Origin: Clostridia bacterium
GTDB lineage: Bacteria > Bacillota > Clostridia > Lachnospirales > Anaerotignaceae
Direction: 5' to 3'
Length of the DNA stretch: 64,000 nucleotides
Assembly: GCA_910575055.1 (NCBI GenBank)
Contig: CAJTDC010000001.1
Span: 1 to 64,000, forward strand
Every line of letters begins with the position of its first letter. The stretch's first letter is position 1. The position numbers were made by a program, and so were the translations under genes. Positions 14,870-24,108 of this stretch are shown one piece after another. The notes under the pieces are model-generated. The model had not been told where the DNA came from. It saw only the letters and a program-made list of their open reading frames with translations, and did not search any database.

Positions 14870-14960
14870 ATCATTGCAGAAAAGTACCTGCAAAAGTAAC
14901 AAAAATAAAAAAGTTGGTGATGTTTGGTACAATGAATTTTGTTTCATTGTGCCTTTTTTA
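14870..14960 (+). promoter_or_regulatory. Leader with intrinsic terminator ahead of the Mrp operon
   Basis: GGTACAATGAA (14927-14937) and TTTCATTGTGCC (14942-14953) form a strong hairpin followed by six T, between the promoter and the first gene. Upstream, TGCAG/CTGCA can form a small hairpin around 14876-14892, and GTACC (14885-14889) can pair with the terminator's GGTAC, an obvious antiterminator option. This looks like transcription attenuation or a riboswitch. I do not recognise the aptamer; an ion-sensing or cyclic-dinucleotide element would fit the genes but is only a guess. Confidence 0.6.
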
Positions 14961-14994
14961 TTCAACATAATAATAATGTAAGGAGGGAGAATTT

Positions 14995-15477
14995 GTGCTG
15001 TTTATAGTAATGTATTTATTATGGTTTTTGTTCAATGGAAGGGTAACAATAGAACTTGCCATAATTGGTCTACTGATTTGTGGAGCATTGTATTATTTCA
15101 CTCAGAAATTTATAAGAGAGGAGAGAAAACAAAGCATATTAAAAGGACATCTATTTGATTTTATAAAATATTCTATGGTGCTTTTTATAGAAATTATAAA
15201 AGCAAATATTGCCGTAATGAAATTAATATTAAATCCTAATATGAGTCAGTGGCATCCAAGTTTTATAACGTTTACATCTCAATTAGAAGATGAAAGAATG
15301 AGAGTGTTATTGGCAAATTCCATTACATTAACACCAGGAACAATTACAGTAGGAATGGAAGAAAAAGAATTTACAGTACACGTATTAGACAGTAGAGAGG
15401 AGGAACAAGTGGAAAATGGTATATTTGCACAAAAACTTTTTGAAATAGAAAGGAGAGAAAAAGGTGATAGAAAGTAA
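14995..15477 (+). CDS. mnhE: Mrp antiporter subunit E (MnhE)
   Basis: A 160-aa membrane protein starting at GTG 14995 behind AGGAGGGAG. Two or three N-terminal membrane segments are followed by a soluble part with the family hallmarks SMVLFIEIIKANIAVMKLIL and NSITLTPGTITVGMEEKEFTVHVLD. First gene of the operon, overlapping the next by 14 bases. MnhE is a small accessory subunit of the multi-subunit Na+/H+ antiporter in the cytoplasmic membrane. The E-F-G-first order is like archaeal-type Mbh/Mrp clusters rather than the Bacillus mrpA-G order. Confidence 0.92.
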   Translation: MLFIVMYLLWFLFNGRVTIELAIIGLLICGALYYFTQKFIREERKQSILKGHLFDFIKYSMVLFIEIIKANIAVMKLILNPNMSQWHPSFITFTSQLEDERMRVLLANSITLTPGTITVGMEEKEFTVHVLDSREEEQVENGIFAQKLFEIERREKGDRK

Positions 15478-15790
15478 AAATTTATTATATATAATATTGT
15501 TTGGGTGTATGGTTTTTCTTTCTATTTTAATGTTTTTCTGTCTATATAAGGCATTAAAAGGGCCTAGATATACAGACCGTATGATTTGTATTAATGTTAT
15601 AGCAACATTAGCAGTTAGTTTTATTTGTATACTCTCTGTATATTTAGATGAAACTTTTTTAGTAGACATTGCATTAGTATATTCTATGCTGAGCTTTTTA
15701 GCAGTAGTAGTATTATGTCGTATTGTCATATTATATCATAAAGGCTGGTTACTTTATAAAGAAAGAAGGGAGGAAGAAAAAAGTGAGTAA
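15464..15790 (+). CDS. mnhF: Mrp antiporter subunit F (MnhF)
   Basis: A 108-aa protein with three membrane segments and the MnhF signature LKGPRYTDRMICINVIATLAV. Starts at GTG 15464 inside the end of mnhE, preceded by AGGAGAGAAA, and overlaps mnhG. It is a small integral subunit of the antiporter complex. Confidence 0.92.
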   Translation: MIESKNLLYIILFGCMVFLSILMFFCLYKALKGPRYTDRMICINVIATLAVSFICILSVYLDETFLVDIALVYSMLSFLAVVVLCRIVILYHKGWLLYKERREEEKSE

Positions 15791-16088
15791 AATTGTAGGG
15801 ATACTATTTGTGTTGGTAGGTATGTTTGTTTTTGCAGTAGCAGTGTTGGGATTATATCGATTTCACTATACATTAAATCGTATGCACGCAGCAGCACTAG
15901 CAGATACATTAGGTACAGCATTAGTTACAATAGGTTTAATGATATTAGGGCTTGATATATACCATATATTAAAATTATTTTTGGTAGTGTTGTTTTTGTG
16001 GATAACAAGCCCTGTAAGTAGTCATTTGATTTCAAAAACGGAAATACTTACAAATTTGAATTTAGAAGAAAGGATGAAAGAAAAATAA
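15783..16088 (+). CDS. mnhG: Mrp antiporter subunit G (MnhG)
   Basis: A 101-aa membrane protein. The frame opens earlier (15723), but GTG 15783 has GGGAGG at good spacing and gives the normal N-terminus VSKIVGILFVLVGMFVF. The family signature YRFHYTLNRMHAAALADTLGTAL is present, with three membrane segments. It overlaps the end of mnhF. Confidence 0.92.
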   Translation: MSKIVGILFVLVGMFVFAVAVLGLYRFHYTLNRMHAAALADTLGTALVTIGLMILGLDIYHILKLFLVVLFLWITSPVSSHLISKTEILTNLNLEERMKEK

Positions 16089-16089
16089 T

Positions 16090-16338
16090 ATGTTGATAGA
16101 AAATTTATTACTTTTATTTTTAATTGTATGTGCTGTACTAGTTTCTGTAACAAAAAGGCTTTTAAGAGCGGTAATTATATTTATGGCATATAGTGTTGTA
16201 ATGTCAGTTGTATGGATATTTTTGGAGGCACCCGACCTTGCCATTACAGAAGCAGCGGTTGGCACAGGTATCACAAGTATATTATTCTTCCTCACATTAA
16301 AAAAGGTACATCAAATAAAGGGAACTCATGATGAATAA
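16090..16338 (+). CDS. Small DUF4040/MbhD-like antiporter subunit
   Basis: An 82-aa protein of three membrane segments. LFLIVCAVLVSVTKRLLRAVIIFMAYS and WIFLEAPDLAITEAAVGTGI are the hallmarks of the MbhD/DUF4040 segment. In Bacillus-type Mrp systems this segment is part of the MrpA C-terminus; here it is a separate gene, one base after mnhG. This supports the Mbh-like architecture of the operon. Confidence 0.85.
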   Translation: MLIENLLLLFLIVCAVLVSVTKRLLRAVIIFMAYSVVMSVVWIFLEAPDLAITEAAVGTGITSILFFLTLKKVHQIKGTHDE

Positions 16339-17242
16339 GCAAAATAAGAAATCAAAATGGCAGCATTTTGTAGATTGGGTCAATGGAGAGGAAGCCATTG
16401 GAATGCCAAAAAAGATTTCATTTAAAAAAATAGATTTTGAAAAATTGCAGGAGGATTTTGAAAAATATATCTGGAGTGGAAGAAAAAAGGCAATATTTTA
16501 TATGGTGATGTGTGTGTTTGTATGTTTAACATTTATAGGAATATTACTTCATACTGTAACAGCATTGCCTTATTTTGGGGGAAGCAATAACCCAGCATCA
16601 AATGAAGTAGTACAAAGATATATTGAAAATGGAGTAGAAGAAACAGGAGCAACCAATATTGTAGCAGGTATGATATTAGATTATAGAGCATTTGACACTT
16701 TTGGAGAGTCTAATGTGCTATTCTTGGCTGTAATATGTGTCATTATGCTTTTAAAAAAAGATAAATATAACACAACAGAACAAGAGCAAAGAGAAGAAAA
16801 AGAAGATGAAATGTTTGAAAAAGAAGACAGTAATACTATATTAAAAAGAATAGCGAATTTGTTAGCCCCTTTACTGTTTTTATTTGGTATTTATGTCGTA
16901 TTAAACGGTCATATTTCTCCCGGAGGCGGATTTTCAGGAGGGGCAATAATAGGAGCAGGTTTCGTATTATATGCCTCTGTAAATGGACAGCAAAAAATGC
17001 AGAGATTTTTTACTTATAAAATATTTGTACGCATTAATGTTATTTGTTTGCTGACGTATTGTATATTAAAAGGATATTCTTTTTTTACAGGAGCAAATCA
17101 CTTGCCTAATATCATACCAAAAGGTACAGCAGGAGCATTACTCAGTGGAGGGCTGATATTGCCTTTGAATATTTGTGTTGGAATGATAGTAGCTTGTACA
17201 ATATATGGTTTTTATGCTTTATTTACAAAAGGAGAAATTTGA
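16331..17242 (+). CDS. mnhB: MbhE-MnhB fused antiporter subunit
   Basis: About 303 aa. A hydrophilic N-terminal extension (about 1-50) is followed by an MbhE-like part (membrane segment, then GATNIVAGMILDYRAFDTFGES near 110-135). The MnhB domain RIANLLAPLLFLFGIYVVLNGHISPGGGFSGGAIIGAG follows, with three or four membrane helices to the C-terminus. Two adjacent ATGs (16328, 16331) could start it; I list the second. It overlaps the DUF4040 gene. Fusion of the E- and B-type parts is found in several clusters of this family. Confidence 0.85.
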   Translation: MNKQNKKSKWQHFVDWVNGEEAIGMPKKISFKKIDFEKLQEDFEKYIWSGRKKAIFYMVMCVFVCLTFIGILLHTVTALPYFGGSNNPASNEVVQRYIENGVEETGATNIVAGMILDYRAFDTFGESNVLFLAVICVIMLLKKDKYNTTEQEQREEKEDEMFEKEDSNTILKRIANLLAPLLFLFGIYVVLNGHISPGGGFSGGAIIGAGFVLYASVNGQQKMQRFFTYKIFVRINVICLLTYCILKGYSFFTGANHLPNIIPKGTAGALLSGGLILPLNICVGMIVACTIYGFYALFTKGEI

Positions 17243-17617
17243 ATGACAAATTTAATGACAAATCATTATGAGGCAGCAGCAGTAATATTATTTGGCATTG
17301 GATTTATGAACCTGCTTCTTTCTCGTAATTTGATTAAAAAATTTATAGGTTTGAATATTATGGATACAGCGGTGTATTTGTTTTTAGCAGCAAAGGGATT
17401 TATAGAAGGAAGGGCAGCACCTATTGTAATGGAAGGAACAACAGCAACCGTAGAAAAATTTATAAATCCTGTACCAAGTGGATTGGTATTGACAGGTATT
17501 GTTGTTTCTGTTAGTGTAACAGCTTTTTCATTAGCATTGGTGCAAAGATTGTATAAACATTATGGCTCTCTTGATTTAGACGAAATTATGCAAAAGGCAA
17601 AAAAGGAGGGACATTAA
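17243..17617 (+). CDS. mnhC: Mrp antiporter subunit C (MnhC, NuoK-like)
   Basis: A 124-aa protein with three membrane helices, homologous to NuoK. GFMNLLLSRNLIKKFIGLNIMDTAVYLFL and the conserved GLVLTGIVVSVSVTAFSLALV are present. The start is adjacent to the upstream stop and the stop overlaps the next start by one base. Confidence 0.92.
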   Translation: MTNLMTNHYEAAAVILFGIGFMNLLLSRNLIKKFIGLNIMDTAVYLFLAAKGFIEGRAAPIVMEGTTATVEKFINPVPSGLVLTGIVVSVSVTAFSLALVQRLYKHYGSLDLDEIMQKAKKEGH

Positions 17618-19110
17618 TGGAAAGTGTAAATTATATACATAATATCCCTTTTATTAGTATATTTTTGACAATGTTTGGAGGAATTATTACTCCTTTATTA
17701 TCAAAGGGAAAATTAGCACAAAAAATAAACTTTATTATTGTGTGTATTGTAGGAATATTGTCAGCAGTGCTTTTGGTAAGTGTTTGGAAGAATGAACAAA
17801 GTTTTACTTTTATGATGGGACATTTTCCTGCTCCTTGGGGAAATGAATTAAGAGCAGGTCCATTGGAGGCATTGATGGCATTGACATTTTCATTTGTAAT
17901 GGCAAATACATTGCTAGGTGGGGCGAAATTTGTACAAAAAGATATATTACCTGAAAAACAAAATTTGTATTTTGTTATGATAAATTTGTTGTTTGGCTCT
18001 ATGCTTGCATTGATATATACCAATGACATATTTACAGCATATGTATTTTTGGAAATTAATACCATTGCCTCTTGTGCTATTATTATGGCAAAGGGAACAG
18101 GAGAAAGTATTGCAGCAACATTACATTATTTGATTATATGTCTTTTGGGTTCAGGACTTTTTCTGATAGGTATTTCATTATTATACAGCATTACAGGGCA
18201 TCTTTTGATGCCTAATATACAGCAATCTATTATACAACTTACAAAAACAGGAGAGTACGCTTTTCCTTTCGCAGTAGTAATTGGTATGATAATTATAGGG
18301 ATTTCTATAAAAAGTGCTGTATTTCCTTTTCATTTTATGTTGGCAAGTGCACATCCTGCTGCAACGCCACCATCAAGTAGTATATTATCTGGTCTTGTAC
18401 TAAAAAGTTTTATTATATTAAATATCAAAATGTTCTATTGTGTTTTTACAATAGATTTAATCAGAAGTTTAAGAATTACAAATGTGTTATTTTTGTTTGG
18501 ATTGATAGGTATGGTAGTAGGCTCTGTTTCTGCACTCAAAGAAACACGTATTAAACATATGCTAGCCTATTCTTCTGCAGCACAAATTGGCTATATTTAT
18601 ATGGGCTTGGGATTGGGTAACCATGCTGGTATGGTAGCAGCTTGTTTTCATATATTGGCTCATGCTGCAACAAAAGCAATGCTTTTTATTTGTGCAGGAG
18701 GGTTAATGTCTGTTTCACAGGGAAGCGATAGTATACACGATTTAAGAGGAGCAGCACATAGAAATCTTATGGCAGGAATTGGATTTACAGTAGGAGGACT
18801 TTCTATGGTAGGTGTTCCTTTGACAGCAGGATTTGTTTCAAAATTATATTTTGCTTCTGCTACAATATATTCTCCTCAAAAAATGGTAATTACATTGCTG
18901 ACATTGGCAGTTAGTATGATATTAAATGCTATGTACTTTATACCTTCAGCAATAGCAATATGGACACCAGTGGAAAAAAAGGAAGAATATACAAAGCCGT
19001 CCAGAAAAATGGAGATTGGTATAGGTATATTTATCGTCACAAATTTCTTTTTAGGTATTTGTTATAAACCAATTATTGATATGATTGAGTTAGGTATTCG
19101 TTTATTGTAA
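17617..19110 (+). CDS. mnhD: Antiporter-like subunit 1 (MnhD/NuoN-type)
   Basis: A 497-aa proton-conducting subunit with about fourteen membrane helices. Visible hallmarks are the FLEINTIASCAIIM helix with its conserved Glu, and SAVFPFHFMLASAHPAATPPSSSILSGLVLKSF, which carries the conserved Lys and His/Pro signature of the ND2/4/5 antiporter family. First of four consecutive large antiporter-like genes, each of a different sequence. Confidence 0.88.
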   Translation: MESVNYIHNIPFISIFLTMFGGIITPLLSKGKLAQKINFIIVCIVGILSAVLLVSVWKNEQSFTFMMGHFPAPWGNELRAGPLEALMALTFSFVMANTLLGGAKFVQKDILPEKQNLYFVMINLLFGSMLALIYTNDIFTAYVFLEINTIASCAIIMAKGTGESIAATLHYLIICLLGSGLFLIGISLLYSITGHLLMPNIQQSIIQLTKTGEYAFPFAVVIGMIIIGISIKSAVFPFHFMLASAHPAATPPSSSILSGLVLKSFIILNIKMFYCVFTIDLIRSLRITNVLFLFGLIGMVVGSVSALKETRIKHMLAYSSAAQIGYIYMGLGLGNHAGMVAACFHILAHAATKAMLFICAGGLMSVSQGSDSIHDLRGAAHRNLMAGIGFTVGGLSMVGVPLTAGFVSKLYFASATIYSPQKMVITLLTLAVSMILNAMYFIPSAIAIWTPVEKKEEYTKPSRKMEIGIGIFIVTNFFLGICYKPIIDMIELGIRLL

Positions 19111-19133
19111 TTGAAAAATTGTAGAAAAGAGTG

Positions 19134-20624
19134 ATGTGTGTGATTGGTAATACAATGCTGTTGCTTCCCATATTGTTTCCTATAGTAGCTGGACTGCTTT
19201 TTTTGACTGTAAAGGGAAAAAAACAGCAACAAATTTATATATTTAGTGTAGTGTTATTAGAAGTATTGTTTGTATGGTATTTATGTTTGACACAAAATAG
19301 ACAAATGACATTTTGGCATATGAGTGAAAATGTATTTATTTCATTTCAAAATGATGGCCTATCTCGTTTTTTTGCTTGTTTGATTAGTATAATATGGTGT
19401 TTGGCAGCAGTATATTCTTTGGAATATATGAAACATGAGCAAAATACAAAACGTTTTTTTGTATTTTATATTATGACATTAGGTGCTTTAATAGGACTTT
19501 CTTTTTCTGGAAATTTCATTACACTTTATTTGTTTTATGAAATGATGACATTATTGACAGTGCCTTTTGTAATACATAGTGGCACAATAGAAGCAAAAAA
19601 AGCAGCAATGAAATATTTAGGCTATTCTATATTTGGTGCTGGTTTGGCATTATTAGGAGCGTTTTTTTTAAATTACTATTGCTATACTACAACATTTACA
19701 GCAGGTGGTACATTAAATATGACACTTGTAAAGGGAAATGAAAATACATTGCTTATCATATTTTTAATAATGATGATAGGTTTTGGAGGAAAAGCAGGTA
19801 TGTTTCCTTTACACGGCTGGCTCCCAACAGCACACCCTGTAGCACCTTCTCCTGCAAGTGCTGTACTTTCTGGTATTATTACAAAAGGTGGTGTACTTGC
19901 TATCATAAGAGTAGCGTATTATTTATTTGGTGCAGAATTTTTAAAAGGCACGTGGGTACAGCAAGTATTGTTAGTGCTTGCAATGTTTACTGTTTTTATG
20001 GGCTCTATGCTTGCCTATAAAGAAAGATTACTCAAAAAAAGACTTGCCTATTCTACAGTAAGTCAAGTGTCTTATGTATTATTTGGGCTAATGCTTTTTT
20101 CCCCATTAGGTTTTTGTGGTGCAATGCTTCAAATACTATTTCATGCTGTAGCAAAAAATATATTGTTTTTTACCGCAGGGGCAATTATATATAAAACAGG
20201 TAAAACATATGTCAATGAATTAAAAGGAATTGGCAAAGAAATGCCTATAGTCATGTGGTGTTTTTCTATTGCCTCACTATCTTTAGTAGGAATACCTCCT
20301 ACAAGTGGTTTTGTAAGCAAATGGTATTTGGCACAGGGAGGATTGTCTTGTGAATATGCAGTGTTAGGATTGGTAGGAACAGCGATATTAATGGTAAGTG
20401 CCTTGTTAACAGCTGGGTATCTTTTGCCTGTGGTGGCAGATGCGTTTTTTCCGGGTAGAGCAGAAGAATATTACCATAAAGAAAATAAAGAACCTTGTTT
20501 TTTAATGACAGTACCATTATGTATACTTTCTGTATTAGCAATACTATTTGGTATGTTTCCAAATGGTATGATAATACAAATTACACAAATTTCAAATAGT
20601 ATATTTCAGTTTGTATCACTGTAA
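19134..20624 (+). CDS. Antiporter-like subunit 2 (MnhD/NuoM-type)
   Basis: A ~496-aa multispanning protein with LYLFYEMMTLLTVPFVIHSG (conserved Glu) and GKAGMFPLHGWLPTAHPVAPSPASAVLSG, the Lys/His/Pro signature of proton-translocating antiporter-like subunits. The start may be GTG 19131 or ATG 19134; no strong ribosome-binding site decides. It is about as similar to subunit 3 as expected for paralogues (both share EFLKGTWVQ). Confidence 0.87.
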   Translation: MCVIGNTMLLLPILFPIVAGLLFLTVKGKKQQQIYIFSVVLLEVLFVWYLCLTQNRQMTFWHMSENVFISFQNDGLSRFFACLISIIWCLAAVYSLEYMKHEQNTKRFFVFYIMTLGALIGLSFSGNFITLYLFYEMMTLLTVPFVIHSGTIEAKKAAMKYLGYSIFGAGLALLGAFFLNYYCYTTTFTAGGTLNMTLVKGNENTLLIIFLIMMIGFGGKAGMFPLHGWLPTAHPVAPSPASAVLSGIITKGGVLAIIRVAYYLFGAEFLKGTWVQQVLLVLAMFTVFMGSMLAYKERLLKKRLAYSTVSQVSYVLFGLMLFSPLGFCGAMLQILFHAVAKNILFFTAGAIIYKTGKTYVNELKGIGKEMPIVMWCFSIASLSLVGIPPTSGFVSKWYLAQGGLSCEYAVLGLVGTAILMVSALLTAGYLLPVVADAFFPGRAEEYYHKENKEPCFLMTVPLCILSVLAILFGMFPNGMIIQITQISNSIFQFVSL

Positions 20625-20644
20625 AAAGAGAGGTGGAACAGTTT

Positions 20645-22126
20645 ATGAATGAAAAATTAGTATTACTTTTGCCTATTCTTTTTCCAGTTATCGCTGGAGT
20701 AATTCTTTTAATTTCAAAGCTGGAAGATAGACAAAAAAGACAAAAATATGTCAGTTTTGTAGTAATATTAAATGCAATATTTGTATTATCCATATTATAT
20801 TTTGATAATAAAGAAGCATTTGTGTTGTATCGCTTTAGCGAAAAACTTTCTTTGATACTTCATATAGATGGTATGTCAATGGTGTTTGGTACAATGGTTT
20901 CTATATTGTGGGTAATTACAACATTTTATGCTTTTGAATATATGAAACACGAAGGTATGGAAACAAAATTCTTTTCCTTTTTTATGATGACATTTGGTAT
21001 TGTAATAGGAATTGCATTTTCAGGAAATATGGTTACATTGTATTTATTTTATGAATTTTTGACATTGGTAACATTACCTTTAGTAATGCACGGTACAGAT
21101 GGAAAAACAAGATATGCAGGAAGAATTTATTTAATTTATATGATGGGAGGAGCATCTCTTGCATTTATAGGACTTGTATTTCTTGTAATATATGGAAATT
21201 CTCTTGATTTTGTAATGGGTGGCATACTAAATATAGAACTTGCTTCAAAAGATGCAGAAATGCTTCACATAGTATATTTATTAGCATTTTTTGGATTTGG
21301 TGTCAAAGCCGCAGTATTGCCATTTTATTATTGGCTACCTACTGCAGCAGTTGCACCAACACCAGTTACTGCATTACTTCACGCTGTAGCAGTAGTAAAA
21401 GCAGGTGTTTTTGCCATTATACGATTGACATATTACAATTTTGGCACAGAATTTTTAAAAGGAACGTGGGTACAAAATGTCATATTAGTTGTGACTGCAT
21501 TAACAATTGTATTTGGTTCTACTATGGCATTGAGAACACCTCATATTAAAAGAAGATACGGATATTCTACTATCAGTAATTTATCTTATATATTGTTTGG
21601 CATAGCATTGATGACACCAACTGGACTTTCAGCAGCTCTACTTCACATGATTTATCATGCAGTATTAAAGATTACATTGTTTTTTTGTGCAGGTGCAATA
21701 TTGTATCAAAATCATAGAGAATATGCTTATGAGATACAAGGATTTGGAACAAAAATGCCTATGATATTTTTGAGTATGACAATTGTGTCAATAGGTATGG
21801 CAGGTATACCGCCTTTTGCAGGATTTCACAGTAAATATGCTTTAGGTACAGCAGCAGTAGAAACAGGAAATCCTTATGCTTTTATAGGCATTGCAGCTTT
21901 AATACTATCTGCATTACTTACTACAATGTATTTATTTGAATTGGTAATAAAAGCGTATTTTCCTGTAAAAAAAGAATATCCTGCGTGGTATTATGATGGT
22001 GTAGCAGACCCTAACAAACTAATGACAGTACCTTTGTTGGTTTTAAGTGCTATTTCTGTTGTAATAGGATTGTATCCTAAATTTTTTATGCAGATATTTG
22101 ATGCCATTGCACAGGGAATATTATAA
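20645..22126 (+). CDS. Antiporter-like subunit 3 (MnhD/NuoM-type)
   Basis: About 493 aa. ATG 20645 is preferred over the in-frame GTG 20633 because GAGAGGTGG is eight bases before it. It has the LYLFYEFLTLVTLPLVMHG Glu helix and KAAVLPFYYWLPTAAVAPTPVTALLHAVAVVKAG signature with two conserved lysines. Strong local similarity to subunit 2 suggests a duplication inside the operon. Confidence 0.87.
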   Translation: MNEKLVLLLPILFPVIAGVILLISKLEDRQKRQKYVSFVVILNAIFVLSILYFDNKEAFVLYRFSEKLSLILHIDGMSMVFGTMVSILWVITTFYAFEYMKHEGMETKFFSFFMMTFGIVIGIAFSGNMVTLYLFYEFLTLVTLPLVMHGTDGKTRYAGRIYLIYMMGGASLAFIGLVFLVIYGNSLDFVMGGILNIELASKDAEMLHIVYLLAFFGFGVKAAVLPFYYWLPTAAVAPTPVTALLHAVAVVKAGVFAIIRLTYYNFGTEFLKGTWVQNVILVVTALTIVFGSTMALRTPHIKRRYGYSTISNLSYILFGIALMTPTGLSAALLHMIYHAVLKITLFFCAGAILYQNHREYAYEIQGFGTKMPMIFLSMTIVSIGMAGIPPFAGFHSKYALGTAAVETGNPYAFIGIAALILSALLTTMYLFELVIKAYFPVKKEYPAWYYDGVADPNKLMTVPLLVLSAISVVIGLYPKFFMQIFDAIAQGIL

Positions 22127-22142
22127 TAAAGGAGGGAAAAAA

Positions 22143-24062
22143 ATGTTAGCATTTATTGTTTTTTTTCCTATATTAAGTGCATTTATTGCTTATATTATTG
22201 GTAAAAAAAATAAATCAGCAAGAGATTATTTTGCTTGGATCGTAACAGCTATTGTATTAGCACTCAGTATTTCTTTGAAAGAACAAACATATAGCATCGC
22301 AGGATTTTGCAGTTTAGGTATTGCATTTAAAGGAGATGGCATACATAAAGTGCTTGCTGTAATGACAGCATTTGTATGGTTTATTACAACAGTACTTTCA
22401 AAAGAATATTTTCAAAAAGATAGAAATAGAAACAGATATTACTTTTTTATGCTTATGACATTAGGGGCAACAATGGGAGTATTTTTGTCAGCAGATTTAT
22501 ATACTACATTTATATTTTTTGAAATGATGTCATTTACTTCTTATGTGTTAATTATGCATAGAGGTACAGGAGAAGCACTTTATGCTGCTGCAACTTATTT
22601 AGCTGTAGCAGTAATAGGTGGTCTTGTGACATTGATGGGAATATTTATGCTCTATCATATGACAGGAACATTAGCATTTGATGAATTAATGCAAGCTGTA
22701 GCACTTTTACAAAATAAAAATCAATTATATATAGTAGGTATATTGATATTGTTTGGTTTTGGTGCAAAAGCAGGTATGTTTTTACTTCATACGTGGCTTG
22801 TAGAGGTTTATCCAGCAGCACCAGCACCAGCAACGGCATTGCTTTCTTGTGTGCTTTCTAAAACAGGTGTTTATGGCATTATGATATTAGGTGGCATTAT
22901 ATTTTTACACGATGCAAAATGGGGTATTTTCATTGTTTATTTTGGTGTTATGACAATGCTATTAGGTGGTATATTGGCTGTATTTTCTATTGATTTAAAA
23001 AGAACATTGGCTTGCTCCTCTCTGTCGCAAATCGGTTTTATATTGGTGGGTATAGGTATGCAGGGCGTATTAGGAGAACATAATGCCTTAGCCGTAGACG
23101 GAAGTATATTGCATTTAACAAACCATACTATTGTAAAATTGATATTATTTATGACAACAGGTGTCATTTATTTCAATACAAGAAATTTGAATTTGAATTA
23201 TATAAGAGGATACGGAAAAAATAAACCACTTTTGAAAGTAATATTTATTATGGGAGCACTGGGTGTTATGGGAGTTCCACTTTGTAATGGTTATATCAGC
23301 AAAACACTAATACACGAGAGTATTGTAGAAGAAATTGCATTTTTATCAGAAGCAGGACAAAGTATAACACAAATGAAAGTAATAGAGTATTTATTTTTAT
23401 TTGCAGGTGGTTTAACCATTGCTTATATGACAAAATTATTTGTTGCTGTGTTTGTAGAGCAGCCAGATGACAAGTGGAATGAAAAAAAGGAATATATGAA
23501 CAATATTTCTAAAATATTACTTTCATTTTGTGCATTGCTGCCTTTAGTATTCGGATTGTTTCCTCATCAGACACAAGAAAATATTGCACAAATGGCAAGA
23601 GGTTTTGTATATGGTCACGCACCAGCACACGAAATACATTATTTTTCATTGGTAAATTTAAAGGGAGCAGTGATTTCTATTGTAGTAGGGGCAGTTGTTT
23701 ATTTGCTGTTTATACGAAAACTACTTATAGAAAAGGGAAGCAAAGGAGAAACAGTATATTTAGATAAATGGGCAGAGGGTTGGAATTTAGAACATCAAAT
23801 TTATAGACCTGTATTATTAGGACTATTACCGTTTTTAGGTGCGTTTGTAGCTAGAACAATAGGTTCTATTACAGATGGCATCATAGCACTTTTTCAAATA
23901 TACATATTTAATAATAAAACAGCAAAAATTATACCAAAAGAAAATATATATTTTACAGTATATCCTCAAGGAGGAAAACAAATATTTAAAGATAACTTGT
24001 CAAAAAGTTTGTTATTTTTGGGAGCAGGATTTGCATTTGCTATGTTGTATATATTGTTATAA
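22143..24062 (+). CDS. mnhA: Antiporter-like subunit 4 (MnhA N-terminal/NuoL-type)
   Basis: A 639-aa protein from ATG 22143 behind AAAGGAGGG; the upstream open frame lacks a site. About sixteen membrane helices. TFIFFEMMSFTSYVLIMH and KAGMFLLHTWLVEVYPAAPAPATALLS are the NuoL/MrpA-type signatures. It is longer than the other three, with an extra C-terminal helix region as in NuoL/MrpA. Last gene of the operon, followed by a terminator; no hydrogenase or dehydrogenase module follows, so the complex should be a stand-alone antiporter. Confidence 0.87.
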   Translation: MLAFIVFFPILSAFIAYIIGKKNKSARDYFAWIVTAIVLALSISLKEQTYSIAGFCSLGIAFKGDGIHKVLAVMTAFVWFITTVLSKEYFQKDRNRNRYYFFMLMTLGATMGVFLSADLYTTFIFFEMMSFTSYVLIMHRGTGEALYAAATYLAVAVIGGLVTLMGIFMLYHMTGTLAFDELMQAVALLQNKNQLYIVGILILFGFGAKAGMFLLHTWLVEVYPAAPAPATALLSCVLSKTGVYGIMILGGIIFLHDAKWGIFIVYFGVMTMLLGGILAVFSIDLKRTLACSSLSQIGFILVGIGMQGVLGEHNALAVDGSILHLTNHTIVKLILFMTTGVIYFNTRNLNLNYIRGYGKNKPLLKVIFIMGALGVMGVPLCNGYISKTLIHESIVEEIAFLSEAGQSITQMKVIEYLFLFAGGLTIAYMTKLFVAVFVEQPDDKWNEKKEYMNNISKILLSFCALLPLVFGLFPHQTQENIAQMARGFVYGHAPAHEIHYFSLVNLKGAVISIVVGAVVYLLFIRKLLIEKGSKGETVYLDKWAEGWNLEHQIYRPVLLGLLPFLGAFVARTIGSITDGIIALFQIYIFNNKTAKIIPKENIYFTVYPQGGKQIFKDNLSKSLLFLGAGFAFAMLYILL

Positions 24063-24070
24063 ATAAAACA

Positions 24071-24103
24071 AAAGGAGTTTTCTAATTTTTAGAAAACTCC
24101 TTT
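24071..24103. terminator. Bidirectional terminator between Mrp operon and lipoprotein gene
   Basis: AAAGGAGTTTTCT and AGAAAACTCCTTT form a perfect 13-bp stem with a seven-base loop between convergent genes. T runs follow on both strands, better on the minus strand. Confidence 0.85.
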
Positions 24104-24108
24104 ACTGT

